Shown here in pieces: positions 1 to 7,543 of a DNA stretch of 46,107 nucleotides. The DNA lies in NCBI GenBank assembly GCA_016195915.1, contig JACPYS010000066.1:1-46107 (forward strand). The letters are read 5' to 3'. Source of the stretch: Betaproteobacteria bacterium. GTDB taxonomy: Bacteria; Pseudomonadota; Gammaproteobacteria; Burkholderiales; SG8-39. The notes under the pieces were generated by a model. That model made no database searches. It saw only the letters and a list, made by a program, of their open reading frames with translations, and was not told where the DNA came from. Position 1 is the stretch's first letter; every line of letters starts with the position of its first letter. A program made the position numbers and the translations under genes.

Positions 1-969
1 AAGCTTCGTCAGGGGAGCTACTTTCCGGGGTTCCTTGAGCCGCGCAGAACGGCGGAGAAGGCGCTGGCGGCGGTGATTAAGGAGGCGTACGTGCAAGGCG
101 TCTCGGCGCGCTCGGTCGACGAGTTGGTGAAGGCCATGGGCATGAGCGGGATCAGCAAGAGGCAGGTGTCGCGGTTGTGCACCGAGATCGATGAGCGCGT
201 CGGGGTGTTCCTGACCCGTCCGATCGAGGGCGACTGGCCCTACCTGTGGATCGACGCAACCAACGTCAAGACCCGCGAAGCCGGGCGGATCGTCTCGGTG
301 GCGGTGATCATCGCCGTCGCCGTCAACACCGACGGACAGCGCGAGGTGCTGGGCATGAGCGTCGGAGCCTCCGAGGCAGAGCCGTTCTGGACGAGCTTCC
401 TGCGTTCGCTGATGCGTCGCGGTTTACGCGAGGTGAAACTGATGATCGCTGATGCCCACGCGGGCCTGAAGGCTGAGGTCAGCAAGGTTCTGAAGGCCAC
501 CGCTCAGCGGTGCCGCGTGCACTTTATGCGAAACGTGCTCGCCCACGTCCGGAAGGGGCAGCGCCAGATGGTTGCCGCCCTCATCCGTACCGTCTTCGCC
601 CAGGAAAGCGAAGCCGATGCGCGTCGACAATGGCGCACGGTCGCCGATCAGCTCCGTGCACGCTTTCCGAAGATCGGCAAACTCATGGACGATGCCGAGG
701 CCGATGTCCTGTCGCACATGACCTTCCCCAAGGCGCACCGGCTGCAAATCCACTCGACCAATCCGCTGGAGCGGCTCAACGCCGAGATCAAGCGCCGCAC
801 TGATGTCGTGGGCATCTTCCCGAACGAAGCCGCGATCGTTCGACTCGTCGGAGCGCCGCTGCTCGAGCAGAACGACGAGTGGCAGTTGCAGCGCCGTTAC
901 ATGCAGCTTGAAGGCTTGCAGGCGCTGGGGGACAGTCAACCTGCAAGGCCCTCCGCAGTGATGAGCTGA
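1..969 (+). CDS. IS256-family transposase, 5' end cut by window
   Basis: Catalyses cut-and-paste or copy-out transposition of an IS256-type insertion sequence. The frame is already open at base 1 and runs 322 codons to TGA; family members are about 400 residues, so roughly the first 80-100 are outside the window. The DDE triad can be placed: Asp at codon 253 in WIDATNVKT, Asp at 451 in IADAHAGLK, and Glu at 769 in [13 protein letters not shown], a very characteristic IS256 block. The usual Tyr after WIDAT is Asn here and the usual Glu in DAHEGL is Ala, so activity is uncertain. A GTG at 73 could be taken as a start but would remove conserved sequence. The right terminal repeat was not identified. 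Confidence 0.93.
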   Translation, partial: KLRQGSYFPGFLEPRRTAEKALAAVIKEAYVQGVSARSVDELVKAMGMSGISKRQVSRLCTEIDERVGVFLTRPIEGDWPYLWIDATNVKTREAGRIVSVAVIIAVAVNTDGQREVLGMSVGASEAEPFWTSFLRSLMRRGLREVKLMIADAHAGLKAEVSKVLKATAQRCRVHFMRNVLAHVRKGQRQMVAALIRTVFAQESEADARRQWRTVADQLRARFPKIGKLMDDAEADVLSHMTFPKAHRLQIHSTNPLERLNAEIKRRTDVVGIFPNEAAIVRLVGAPLLEQNDEWQLQRRYMQLEGLQALGDSQPARPSAVMS

Positions 970-1230
970 GCACTCGACCTGGCCTTACGAGAAGGGATGG
1001 AAAATCAATCCGAGTCCAAGTGCAGAACGCCGCGGGGCCGAGGCGCAGTCAGGCGATTGCAGCCGCGCGCAATCCGGATTATGTTCACTTTCGGATCCAC
1101 TCCCCTGCCCAAGCCCGAGATCCGAGTGGAGTTTGGGCGGTATTATTGGTTAAAAAGGTTCTTCTCGGCGTTCCATCTCATGGGCTTCACACCCAAGATA
1201 GTACTCCTGTGTGCCTTATGTGCTCAAGAC
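970..1230. other. Intergenic sequence after the transposase
   Basis: About 260 bases between the transposase stop and the attC site. It should contain the right end of the IS256 element, but with only one end in view the terminal repeat cannot be identified. Two short plus-strand reading frames here show no recognisable motif or convincing ribosome site and are not called. Confidence 0.5.
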
Positions 1231-1311
1231 GTATAACGTTCCGGGTGTGGCGCAAAGTGCGCGCGGCGTAGCAGCGCGCGAGATTTGTCGCTCACCAGCC
1301 GGCTGTTAGGC
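1231..1311 (-). other. Integron-type attC recombination site
   Basis: Read on the minus strand, this 81-bp stretch starts with GCCTAAC (1311-1305), an exact R'' inverse core, and ends with GTTATAC (1237-1231), a near match to the GTTRRRY core of the kind seen in chromosomal superintegrons. Between them the two halves are imperfectly self-complementary: CCGG, GCG, CAAA and GCGCGCG blocks recur in matching order on the opposite strand. That is the folded-single-strand architecture of attC. The TAA stop of the neighbouring PaiB-like gene lies inside the inverse core, as in many genuine gene cassettes. No integrase gene is present, so this would be a cassette away from its integron. Confidence 0.65.
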
Positions 1312-1956
1312 GGCATCAGTCTTGTTATCCACCGTGTCCAGCATTGCGCTGGAAATTACCCGCTCACCGCGTTTGCGCAGCTCCTCAGCCGCGTTGACGC
1401 GATCTCGCTCCTCCTTGTTTTGACTGAGCTTCCATTTGCCGATCATCCTTGTGATTTCGATCTCGATGCCAACAATGGCCGTCAACATCTGATCGATGTA
1501 TTCCTTTGACGAATCGGTCATCTTCCACGGTCTCTCTGACCCAGTGCGACCCTCATTCACGCGTGTAAGTCGCGCTACGACGCCACGTACAAATTTCTCG
1601 TCGTCGCGGATCCTGACCTTGCCATGAACATGCACGGCCTGATAGTTCCACGTCGGTACTTGCCTGTGGAATTCATGTTTGCTCGGATACCAATTTGGCG
1701 AGACGTAGGCGTTTGCCGCGCGAAAGATGACGAGAGCCTCATCGCCATCTTTGACTTCTTTCCAGACGGGATTGGCCCGAGCCACATGTGCAAGCAGGTG
1801 CCCATGGTCGCCGGCATTCGTATTCAGCTCAACAGGAAGATGATTCGCATCAAGCCCGTTCGGTCCATTGACCACAAAGGCTCCGAGCGGGTACTCCGCG
1901 ATGATGCGGTGAAGTTCTTCGGCTCGCGTCTCTTCAAAGTATTGGGGCAGGTACAT
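1306..1956 (-). CDS. PaiB-family FMN-binding protein (probable gene cassette)
   Basis: 216-residue protein of the PaiB / 'FMN-binding negative transcriptional regulator' family, which has a flavin-reductase-like split beta-barrel fold; the biochemical role of most members is unsettled. Family signs are the N-terminus MYLPQYFEETR, the block GPNGLDANHLPVEL, the FRAANAYVSPNWYPSK segment and the Trp-rich TWNYQAVHVHG. Length matches the family. The ATG at 1956 is chosen because AAGGAG lies six bases upstream and the protein then begins at the conserved MYLP; upstream in-frame codons run into the IS200-like element. The 3' end overlaps the attC site, making this a candidate cassette gene. The expected 5' cassette junction is where the IS200-like element now begins. 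Confidence 0.85.
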   Translation of the reverse strand: MYLPQYFEETRAEELHRIIAEYPLGAFVVNGPNGLDANHLPVELNTNAGDHGHLLAHVARANPVWKEVKDGDEALVIFRAANAYVSPNWYPSKHEFHRQVPTWNYQAVHVHGKVRIRDDEKFVRGVVARLTRVNEGRTGSERPWKMTDSSKEYIDQMLTAIVGIEIEITRMIGKWKLSQNKEERDRVNAAEELRKRGERVISSAMLDTVDNKTDAA

Positions 1957-1981
1957 TCTGGCTCCTTTGCCTAGTAAGTAT

Positions 1982-2079
1982 CCCCCGGCAGAGCCGGGGG
2001 CTTTAAGTTGTGAGCCGCTCGAAGCGGCTTCGGAGGTCGCTAACGCGGCCCCCGGTTCTTTGGCCACCTGAAGGTGGCC
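1982..2079. repeat. Three hairpins at the tnpA 3' side of the IS200-like element
   Basis: Three perfect short inverted repeats in a row: CCCCCGGC-AGA-GCCGGGGG at 1982-2000, AGCCGCT-CGA-AGCGGCT at 2013-2029, and GGCCACCT-GA-AGGTGGCC at 2062-2079. The first is repeated at the far end of the element. The run is reminiscent of REP-type sequences and may serve as transposase recognition structure or transcription terminator. Confidence 0.7.
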
Positions 2080-2082
2080 GCC

Positions 2083-2514
2083 CTATTGCCAAAGCCTCAA
2101 CTGATCCAGCCGCTTGTCCTCTTCTTCCTGATGCCGGACGTACTCGCGAATCATCTCTTTGTCCCGGCCCACGGTCGACACAAAATATCCGCGGGCCCAG
2201 AAACTCTGCCCGACGAAATTGCGCTTCCGCTCCCCGTATACCCGTGCCAAGTGAATCGCGCTTTTGCCCTTGATAAAACCGATCACCTGCGACACAGCAT
2301 ACTTCGGCGGAATCCGGATCATCATGTGCACGTGATCCTGCATCAAGTGCCCCTCCTAGATGCGACTCTCCTTCTGCTCTGCCAATCGACGAAATACCTC
2401 GCCCAGGTGCTTTCTCAGCTCCTCGTACAACGCTCGACGGCGACCGTTCGGTATGAATACCACGTGATAGATGCATTCGTACTTCGTATGGCGTAAGCTT
2501 CCGTATTCGTCCAT
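2083..2514 (-). pseudogene. tnpA: IS200-type Y1 transposase tnpA, amber mutation
   Basis: From the ATG at 2514 the reading frame encodes MDEYGSLRHTKYECIYHVVF and onward, the normal N-terminus of IS200 transposases. It is interrupted by an in-frame TAG at 2358-2356, where relatives usually have Glu (RIEEGHL). The frame then continues to 2083 with the HUH metal-binding motif in QDHVHMMIRI and the presumed catalytic Tyr in IREYVRHQE, about 143 codons in total. All essential residues remain, so a single base change has inactivated it, unless suppressed or restarted at the ATG at 2346, which would lose the first strands of the fold. Confidence 0.85.
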
Positions 2515-2601
2515 CGCGAAACTCCCTTTTCGTGTGCTTTGGCGGCTCGCGATTGGAAGTTTCTGCGGTGGACTCCTTTAAATGTCGAACTTATACTGCC
2601 T

Positions 2602-2619
2602 CCCCGGCAGAGCCGGGGG
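2602..2619. repeat. Second copy of the IS200-like end hairpin
   Basis: Repeats the 1982-2000 hairpin with one fewer C in the left arm (stem of CCCCGGC and GCCGGGG around AGA). Its position upstream of tnpA makes it the probable left-end structure of the element. Confidence 0.7.
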
Positions 2620-2634
2620 ATCTCCTATGTTGGT

Positions 2635-2967
2635 TTAGGCCTCACGCCGCGCCAGTGCCAAGTAGGCGCCCAGCGCCAGCATAGTGACGCCTGATAATCG
2701 GGTAAGTAGTCGAGCGCGTGCGGCGCGGGCGGCTCCTGACATGAGCAGGCGATCAGCTGCAAAAACTGCTATTACGCCAACGAGCGTGTTGAGCGCAACG
2801 CAAATGCTCCCGAGCGGCACGAGCTGTGAAAGCAAGGGTTCGCTTGGCGAGACAAAGTGAGGCAGGAACGCCAAAAAGAACAGCGCGGTCTTGACGTTCA
2901 AGGCCTCGACAACGATTCCCTCGAACAGAGCACGGCGCACACCCTGAGAAGCAACAGGCTCCACGCT
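2635..2967 (-). pseudogene. LysE/RhtB-family exporter, C-terminal half only
   Basis: Membrane exporter of amino acids or related metabolites. The readable homology runs from about SVEPVASQGVRRALFEG through the family signature ALNVKTALFFLAFLPHFV, then two hydrophobic segments, ending LGAYLALARREA at TAA (2637-2635). This is only the last ~110 of about 205 residues. Upstream of about 2967 the same frame becomes Arg/Ser-rich nonsense because that DNA belongs to a different gene fragment on the other strand. The N-terminal half has been lost at a recombination junction. Confidence 0.8.
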
Positions 2968-2969
2968 GA

Positions 2970-3260
2970 GCACCTGACGCTTGCGCAGAGGTAGCCGAAT
3001 GTGTCGAGAACGGCGACTGGGTCTGGATCGAGACGCTGCGCGGAAAGATCCGGCAGAAGGCCCGGGTGACCGGTGAAATCGATCCGCGGGTGATTCATGT
3101 CGAGCACGGTTGGTGGTTTCCGGAGGAGGAAGGGCCCGAGCATGGCGTGTGGAAGTCGAACGCGAACGTGCTGACCAGCAACGGCCCGCCTTACGATCCG
3201 GCGATGGGCACTTATCAGCTGCGCGCCTTGCTCTGCCGCATCGCACCGGTGAGAATGTAA
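2970..3260 (+). pseudogene. Molybdopterin oxidoreductase, C-terminal fragment
   Basis: The frame encodes NGDWVWIETLRGKIRQKARV, then VIHVEHGWWFPEEEGPEHGVW and NANVLTSN, ending in TYQLRALLCRIAPVRM. This is the molybdopterin-dinucleotide-binding C-terminus of a DMSO-reductase-family enzyme. Only the last ~95 residues exist; a TGA at 2967-2969 and the LysE-like fragment lie immediately to the left. It is not part of the molybdoenzyme operon at 26-32 kb, whose own C-terminus is intact and differs in sequence. Confidence 0.8.
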
Positions 3261-3500
3261 CGTCACCTCCGCACGAGCGAGACGAGGGGCGAGCCAGCGG
3301 GTGATGCGGAAAACGGTATCGGTCAGCACCGAGATTTCATTTGCGTGCGGATGGGTGTTCCCTCGAAAATCCGGATGCGACGAGAAGTGGGAAGGCGCGG
3401 TTGCTGAGGCCGATGTCGAACCATTTGATGCGAAAATTACCATCTTTGACCGCCGCGATGCCGCTTGCAGCCGGCTGCGGCACGCTCTTGGAGGAGACAC
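3261..3500. other. Non-coding stretch before the aromatic operon
   Basis: 240 bases without a recognisable gene. A short frame starting near 3428 reads MRKLPSLTAAMPLAAGCGTL, which resembles an exported-protein signal sequence, and runs into the VOC gene region out of frame; it may be a scar of another deleted gene. GGAGGAG at the end is the ribosome site of the next gene. Confidence 0.4.
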
Positions 3501-4034
3501 ATGCTACCGTTCAAACTGCAGAAAATCGGACACGTCGTCCTGCGCGCATCGAACCTGCAGCGCTCGGTCGATTTCTATACCCAAACACTCGGCTTCAGGG
3601 TGTCGGACGTCTACCCGGAGGAAATGGTGCCCGGCGGGATGGTGTTCCTGCGCTGCAACACGGATCACCACGGCGTGGCCCTTGTCGGCGGCATGGCCGT
3701 GCCGTCGCAACAGCGCGAACTGCATCACCTTGCCTTCGAAGTGGCGACGCTCGACGAGGTGTTCCGCGCGCGCAAGCTGCTGCGCGAGCGCGGCGTGAAG
3801 ATCGTGTTCGAGGGGCGCCGGCGCGCCGGGGTGCAGATCGCGGTCGAGTTCCTCGATCCGGACGGGCACAACCTGGAAATCTACTGGGGCCTCGACCAGA
3901 TCGGAACCGAGGGCACTGTGCGGCCGAAGGAGCAGTGGCGCTGGGAGCATACGCTCGAACAAGCGGTGGCAAACCCGCCACCCGGACAGGTCCCGGTGCT
4001 GCAGGACCCGACGCTGCTTGAAAAGAAGGCCTGA
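3501..4034 (+). CDS. VOC-family (glyoxalase/extradiol dioxygenase-like) protein
   Basis: 177-residue protein with the beta-alpha-beta-beta-beta fold of the vicinal-oxygen-chelate superfamily. His11 in KIGHVVL, His75/His76 in ELHHLAFEV and Glu126 in NLEIYW are in the positions of the metal ligands, so a metal-dependent lyase, isomerase or ring-cleaving activity is possible. The ATG at 3501 follows a strong GGAGGAG. It is the first gene of an operon with ligK two bases downstream, so a role in aromatic ring cleavage or in handling its products is inferred. It is too short to be assigned to a known catechol dioxygenase. Substrate unknown. Confidence 0.85.
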   Translation: MLPFKLQKIGHVVLRASNLQRSVDFYTQTLGFRVSDVYPEEMVPGGMVFLRCNTDHHGVALVGGMAVPSQQRELHHLAFEVATLDEVFRARKLLRERGVKIVFEGRRRAGVQIAVEFLDPDGHNLEIYWGLDQIGTEGTVRPKEQWRWEHTLEQAVANPPPGQVPVLQDPTLLEKKA

Positions 4035-4036
4035 TC

Positions 4037-4726
4037 ATGGACAACACGGTGGTACGAAACATTCATCGCGCGGATGCCGCCGTCCTCGCGCGCCTTGAGA
4101 AACTGGGTGTCGCGACGGTGCACGAGGCGCAGGGGCGCGCCGGCCTGATGCAGCCGTATATGCGGCCGGTGTGGCGGGGCGCGCGCATCGCGGGGAGCGC
4201 GGTCACCGCGCTCATTCACCCCGGCGACAACTGGATGATCCACGTCGCGGTCGAGGTGCTGAAGCCAGGTGACGTTCTTGTGGTCGCGTGCTCGAGCGAA
4301 AACACCGATGGCGCGTTCGGCGACCTGCTCGCGACCTCTCTCAAGGCGCACGGCGCGAAGGGCGCGGTGCTCGATGTCGGATGCCGCGACGCGCAGGAAA
4401 TCACGCAGATGCAGTTTCCCCTCTGGTCGCGCGCCATCAGCGCGAAGGGGACGGTGAAGGCCACGCTCGGCTCGGTCAACCTGCCGGTGGTGTGCGCGGG
4501 CCTGCGGGTATGCCCCGGCGACGTGGTGGTCGCGGACGACGACGGTGTGGTGGTGGTGCCGCGCGCCGATGCCGCAAGCGTCGCGCAGGCGGGCGAGGAG
4601 CGCGAAAACAAGGAAGCCGCCGCCCGCGTGAAACTCGCCGCGGGCGCGCTGGGCATTGACCTCTACGACATGCGCAAGGCGCTCGCCGAGAAGGGTTTGA
4701 AGTACGTGGACGGACCCTTGGACTGA
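4037..4726 (+). CDS. ligK: 4-carboxy-4-hydroxy-2-oxoadipate aldolase
   Basis: Splits 4-carboxy-4-hydroxy-2-oxoadipate into pyruvate and oxaloacetate, the last step of the protocatechuate 4,5-cleavage and gallate pathways; relatives also decarboxylate oxaloacetate. The 229-residue protein follows LigK/GalC almost throughout: [38 protein letters not shown] (95-101), the Mg-binding Arg117-Asp118 in [26 protein letters not shown] and [14 protein letters not shown], ending AEKGLKYV. These features separate it from the RraA regulators of the same fold. It starts two bases after the VOC gene. Confidence 0.9.
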   Translation: MDNTVVRNIHRADAAVLARLEKLGVATVHEAQGRAGLMQPYMRPVWRGARIAGSAVTALIHPGDNWMIHVAVEVLKPGDVLVVACSSENTDGAFGDLLATSLKAHGAKGAVLDVGCRDAQEITQMQFPLWSRAISAKGTVKATLGSVNLPVVCAGLRVCPGDVVVADDDGVVVVPRADAASVAQAGEERENKEAAARVKLAAGALGIDLYDMRKALAEKGLKYVDGPLD

Positions 4727-4727
4727 C

Positions 4728-5627
4728 ATGGCCGAGAAGATCGCGTTTATCGGATTCGGCGAAGCTGGCCAGACGATCAGCAAGGGGCTGATCGGCGAAG
4801 GCCACAAGGATATCCGCGCCTACGACATTCTGTTCGACGACCCTGCGAACGCCGGCAAACTCGAGGCGACTGCCGGAGCGCTTGGCGTTGCGGCCGCGGC
4901 CAGTCACGTCGACGCGGTGCGGGGCGCGGACCTCGTGTTCCTGGCGGTGACGGCGAGTTCGAGCCTCGATGCGGCACAGTCCTGCTTGCCTGGGCTCTCC
5001 AAGGGGCAACTTTTACTCGACATCAATTCGGTTTCGCCGCAGCGAAAACTGGATACCGCCGCACGCGTTGCGCCGACCGGCGCTGCCTACGTGGACGTGG
5101 CCGTGATGTCGCCAGTGGCGCCGTACCTGCACCAGGCGCCGCTGCTGGTGGGCGGTCCCGGCGCGGGCGAGTTCGTGCCGCGCGCGCAGGCCCTCGGCAT
5201 GAAGCTCGAATTCGTATCGGGAGAGGTCGGGCAGGCGTCGGCGATCAAGATGTTCCGCTCGATCATGATCAAGGGCCTCGAATCGCTCACGCTCGAGTGC
5301 ATGCTCGCGGCGAGCGAATACCAAGTCGAGGAGCTGGTGCTCGCGTCGCTCAAGGAAACCTTTCCCTCGCTCGACTGGAACCGCCTGTCCGGTTACATGA
5401 TCGAGCGCGTCGTGAGCCATGGGCGTCGCCGCGCCTCGGAAATGCGCGAAGTGGCGGCGACCGTGCGGGGCATCGGCATCGAACCGCTGATGGCCGAGGC
5501 GACGGCGGCCCGCCAGCAGTGGCTCGCAGATTTGGATGTCACGAGGCACCTGGGCGGGAAGAAGACGGAGGATCGCGCCGAATTGATCGGCGCGATCCGC
5601 GCGGCGATGAAGGCAGGTGCGCGGTAA
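4728..5627 (+). CDS. Beta-hydroxyacid dehydrogenase-like NAD(P) oxidoreductase
   Basis: 299-residue protein with an N-terminal Rossmann fold (IGFGEAG, GxGxxG at 9-14) and an all-helical C-terminal domain of the DUF1932 type. Lys174 in GQASAIKMFRS matches the catalytic lysine of the 3-hydroxyisobutyrate/6-phosphogluconate dehydrogenase family. It probably oxidises a hydroxyacid or reduces the matching keto acid. One base separates it from ligK, and the next gene starts directly at its stop codon, so it is part of the operon. In the protocatechuate 4,5-pathway a dehydrogenase (LigC) is needed, but this protein does not look like LigC; its substrate is open. Confidence 0.85.
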   Translation: MAEKIAFIGFGEAGQTISKGLIGEGHKDIRAYDILFDDPANAGKLEATAGALGVAAAASHVDAVRGADLVFLAVTASSSLDAAQSCLPGLSKGQLLLDINSVSPQRKLDTAARVAPTGAAYVDVAVMSPVAPYLHQAPLLVGGPGAGEFVPRAQALGMKLEFVSGEVGQASAIKMFRSIMIKGLESLTLECMLAASEYQVEELVLASLKETFPSLDWNRLSGYMIERVVSHGRRRASEMREVAATVRGIGIEPLMAEATAARQQWLADLDVTRHLGGKKTEDRAELIGAIRAAMKAGAR

Positions 5628-6509
5628 ATGAGTACTGCCGGAATGGCCCGATTAATCACTCTGCTCGGCGACTACCCCGTCACCGCGGCGTTGAAGCAGG
5701 GAAAGATCCCCTCGGATCAAGTGCGCCTCGATTTCGCCGACGTGAATCCACCCAGCGCCGGGTTCAAGCGCGTGGTGCGAAACCTCGAATTCGACGTCGC
5801 CGAACTGGCGATCGTGACTTTCCTCATGGCAAAGGCGCACGGCAAACCTCTGGTGCTTTTGCCAGCGGTCGTGGTGGCACGGTTTCAGCACCCGCTGCTC
5901 GTACACAACATCGAGCGCGGTCCGCTCGCGCCCGGCGATCTCGCGGGGCGCCGGGTCGGCGTGCGTTCCTACTCCGTCACCACGGGCGCCTGGCTCAGGA
6001 GCGTTCTCGCCGAGGACTACGCACTCGATTCCGGGCGCGTGAAATGGGTGACCTTCGAGGAGGCGCACGTCGCGGAATTCCGCGATCCGCCCAACGTCGA
6101 GCGCGCGCCCGAGGGGAAGAAGGTCGTGGAGATGCTGCTCGCCGGAGAAATCGATGCGGCGATCGTAGGCGACGGCATGGCGCCCGATCCGCGCGTCTGC
6201 CCGCTGCTTCCCGATCCGGCAGCCTCGGCCGCGGCCTGGCGCAGGAAGCATGGCGCGATCCAGATCAATCACATGGTGGTGGTCAAGGATTCCGTATCGA
6301 AATCCAGCCCCCACGCGGTGCGTGAGGTCTACCGCATGCTCCTCGGGAGCAGGAACGCGGCGGGGATCGACCTCGACCTGAACCCGTTCGGCGTCGAAGC
6401 GAACCGGCGCAACCTCGAAGTGGCCATCGACTGCGTGTACAGCCAGAAACTGATTCTCCGACGCTACGCGGTGGACGAACTTTTTGACGAAACGACAGGC
6501 ACCCTATGA
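5628..6509 (+). CDS. 4,5-dihydroxyphthalate decarboxylase-like protein
   Basis: 293-residue protein with a periplasmic-binding-protein fold but no signal peptide, as in the Pht5 family that decarboxylates 4,5-dihydroxyphthalate to protocatechuate. Supporting features are the N-terminal ITLLGDYPVTAALKQGKI, FDVAELAIVTFLMAKAHGKP, GRRVGVRSYSVTTGAWLR and GEIDAAIVGDGMAP, typical of this branch. The start codon follows the previous stop with no gap, and its end overlaps ligJ by four bases (ATGA). If it is a true Pht5 homologue it would feed phthalate-derived carbon into the LigJ/LigK route. An uncharacterised decarboxylase or solute-binding role remains possible. Confidence 0.75.
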   Translation: MSTAGMARLITLLGDYPVTAALKQGKIPSDQVRLDFADVNPPSAGFKRVVRNLEFDVAELAIVTFLMAKAHGKPLVLLPAVVVARFQHPLLVHNIERGPLAPGDLAGRRVGVRSYSVTTGAWLRSVLAEDYALDSGRVKWVTFEEAHVAEFRDPPNVERAPEGKKVVEMLLAGEIDAAIVGDGMAPDPRVCPLLPDPAASAAAWRRKHGAIQINHMVVVKDSVSKSSPHAVREVYRMLLGSRNAAGIDLDLNPFGVEANRRNLEVAIDCVYSQKLILRRYAVDELFDETTGTL

Positions 6510-7543
6510 TCATCGACTGCCACGGACACTACACCACCGCACCGAAGGAACTGGAATCGTTTCGCCAGGGCCAGATTGCGGGGCTCCAGGACGCGAAGCA
6601 CGTGGCGTCGAAGGGTGCGATCGCCATCAGCGACGAGCAGATCCGTGCGAGCCTGGAAAACGCGCAGCTGAAAATCCAGCGCGAGCGCGGCACCGACCTG
6701 ACCATTTTCTCCCCGCGCGCGATGGGCATGGGGCACCACATCGGCAACGAAGCGACCAGCCGGCACTGGTCAGAACACTGCAATGAACTCATCCATCGCG
6801 TCTGCACGCTCTACCCGAAGAATTTCGCCGGCGTCTGCCAGCTTCCCCAGACGCCGGGCGTGCGGCCCGAGAATTGCATCGCCGAGCTGAAACGCTGCGT
6901 CGAGGAGTTCGGATTCATCGGCTGCAATCTCAACCCGGATCCTTCGGGCGGGTACTGGAAAGATCCGCCGCTCACAGACCGGTGGTGGTACCCGCTGTAT
7001 GAAAAGATGGTCGAGCTGGAAGTCCCGGCGATGGTGCACGTCAGCGCGTCCTGCAATCCGAACTTTCACGGCACGGGGGCGCATTACATCAACGGCGACA
7101 CCACGGCCTTCATGCAATTCGTCACCTCTGACCTGTTCAAGGACTTTCCCACGCTCAAGTTCATCATTCCGCACGGGGGCGGCGCGGTGCCCTATCACTG
7201 GGGGCGCTACCGCGGACTCGCGCAGGACATGGGACGTCCGCCGCTCAAGGAACTGCTGCTCAATAACGTGTTCTTCGACACCTGCGTGTATCACCGGCCC
7301 GGCATCGAGCTGTTGCTGAAGGTGATCCCTGCGGACAACATCCTGTTCGCATCCGAGGTGGTCGGCGCCGTGCGAGGCGTGGACCCCGAGACCGGGCACT
7401 ACTACGACGATACGCGGCGCTACATCGACTCGATCGACTGGCTCCCGGCGGAGGATCGCGAGAAGATCTTCCACGGCAACGTGGCGCGGGTGTATCCGCG
7501 CTTTGGCAAAGCGGTGCAGGCTTCCAGCCAGCGCAACCGCTAA
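6506..7543 (+). CDS. ligJ: 4-oxalomesaconate hydratase
   Basis: Adds water to 4-oxalomesaconate to give 4-carboxy-4-hydroxy-2-oxoadipate, the substrate of LigK. The 345-residue amidohydrolase-fold protein begins MIIDCHGHYTTAPKELE and keeps zinc-site residues His6, His8, His178 (MVHVSASC) and His223 (IPHGGGAVPYHWGR), with the catalytic-region Glu284 in FASEVVGAVRG. Blocks such as GFIGCNLNPDPSGG and FFDTCVYHRPGIELL are LigJ-specific. It overlaps the upstream gene by ATGA, so translation is coupled, and overlaps the convergent membrane-protein gene by four bases. Confidence 0.92.
   Translation: MIIDCHGHYTTAPKELESFRQGQIAGLQDAKHVASKGAIAISDEQIRASLENAQLKIQRERGTDLTIFSPRAMGMGHHIGNEATSRHWSEHCNELIHRVCTLYPKNFAGVCQLPQTPGVRPENCIAELKRCVEEFGFIGCNLNPDPSGGYWKDPPLTDRWWYPLYEKMVELEVPAMVHVSASCNPNFHGTGAHYINGDTTAFMQFVTSDLFKDFPTLKFIIPHGGGAVPYHWGRYRGLAQDMGRPPLKELLLNNVFFDTCVYHRPGIELLLKVIPADNILFASEVVGAVRGVDPETGHYYDDTRRYIDSIDWLPAEDREKIFHGNVARVYPRFGKAVQASSQRNR

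Larger units (their letters stand above)
1982..2619 (-). mobile_element. IS200-like single-strand-transposing element
   Basis: A roughly 640-bp unit bounded by two near-identical hairpins (1982-2000 and 2602-2619) around a broken Y1 transposase gene. Subterminal hairpins with no terminal inverted repeats are typical of IS200/IS605 elements, which move as single strands, and the size fits IS200. Exact ends cannot be fixed by eye. The element lies between the 5' end of the PaiB-like gene and the stop codon of the LysE-like fragment, less than 20 bases from the latter. Confidence 0.7.

Noticed and set aside
997-1271. Two short plus-strand frames after the transposase
   Set aside because: No motif, poor start context, and overlap with the end region of the insertion element and the attC site.
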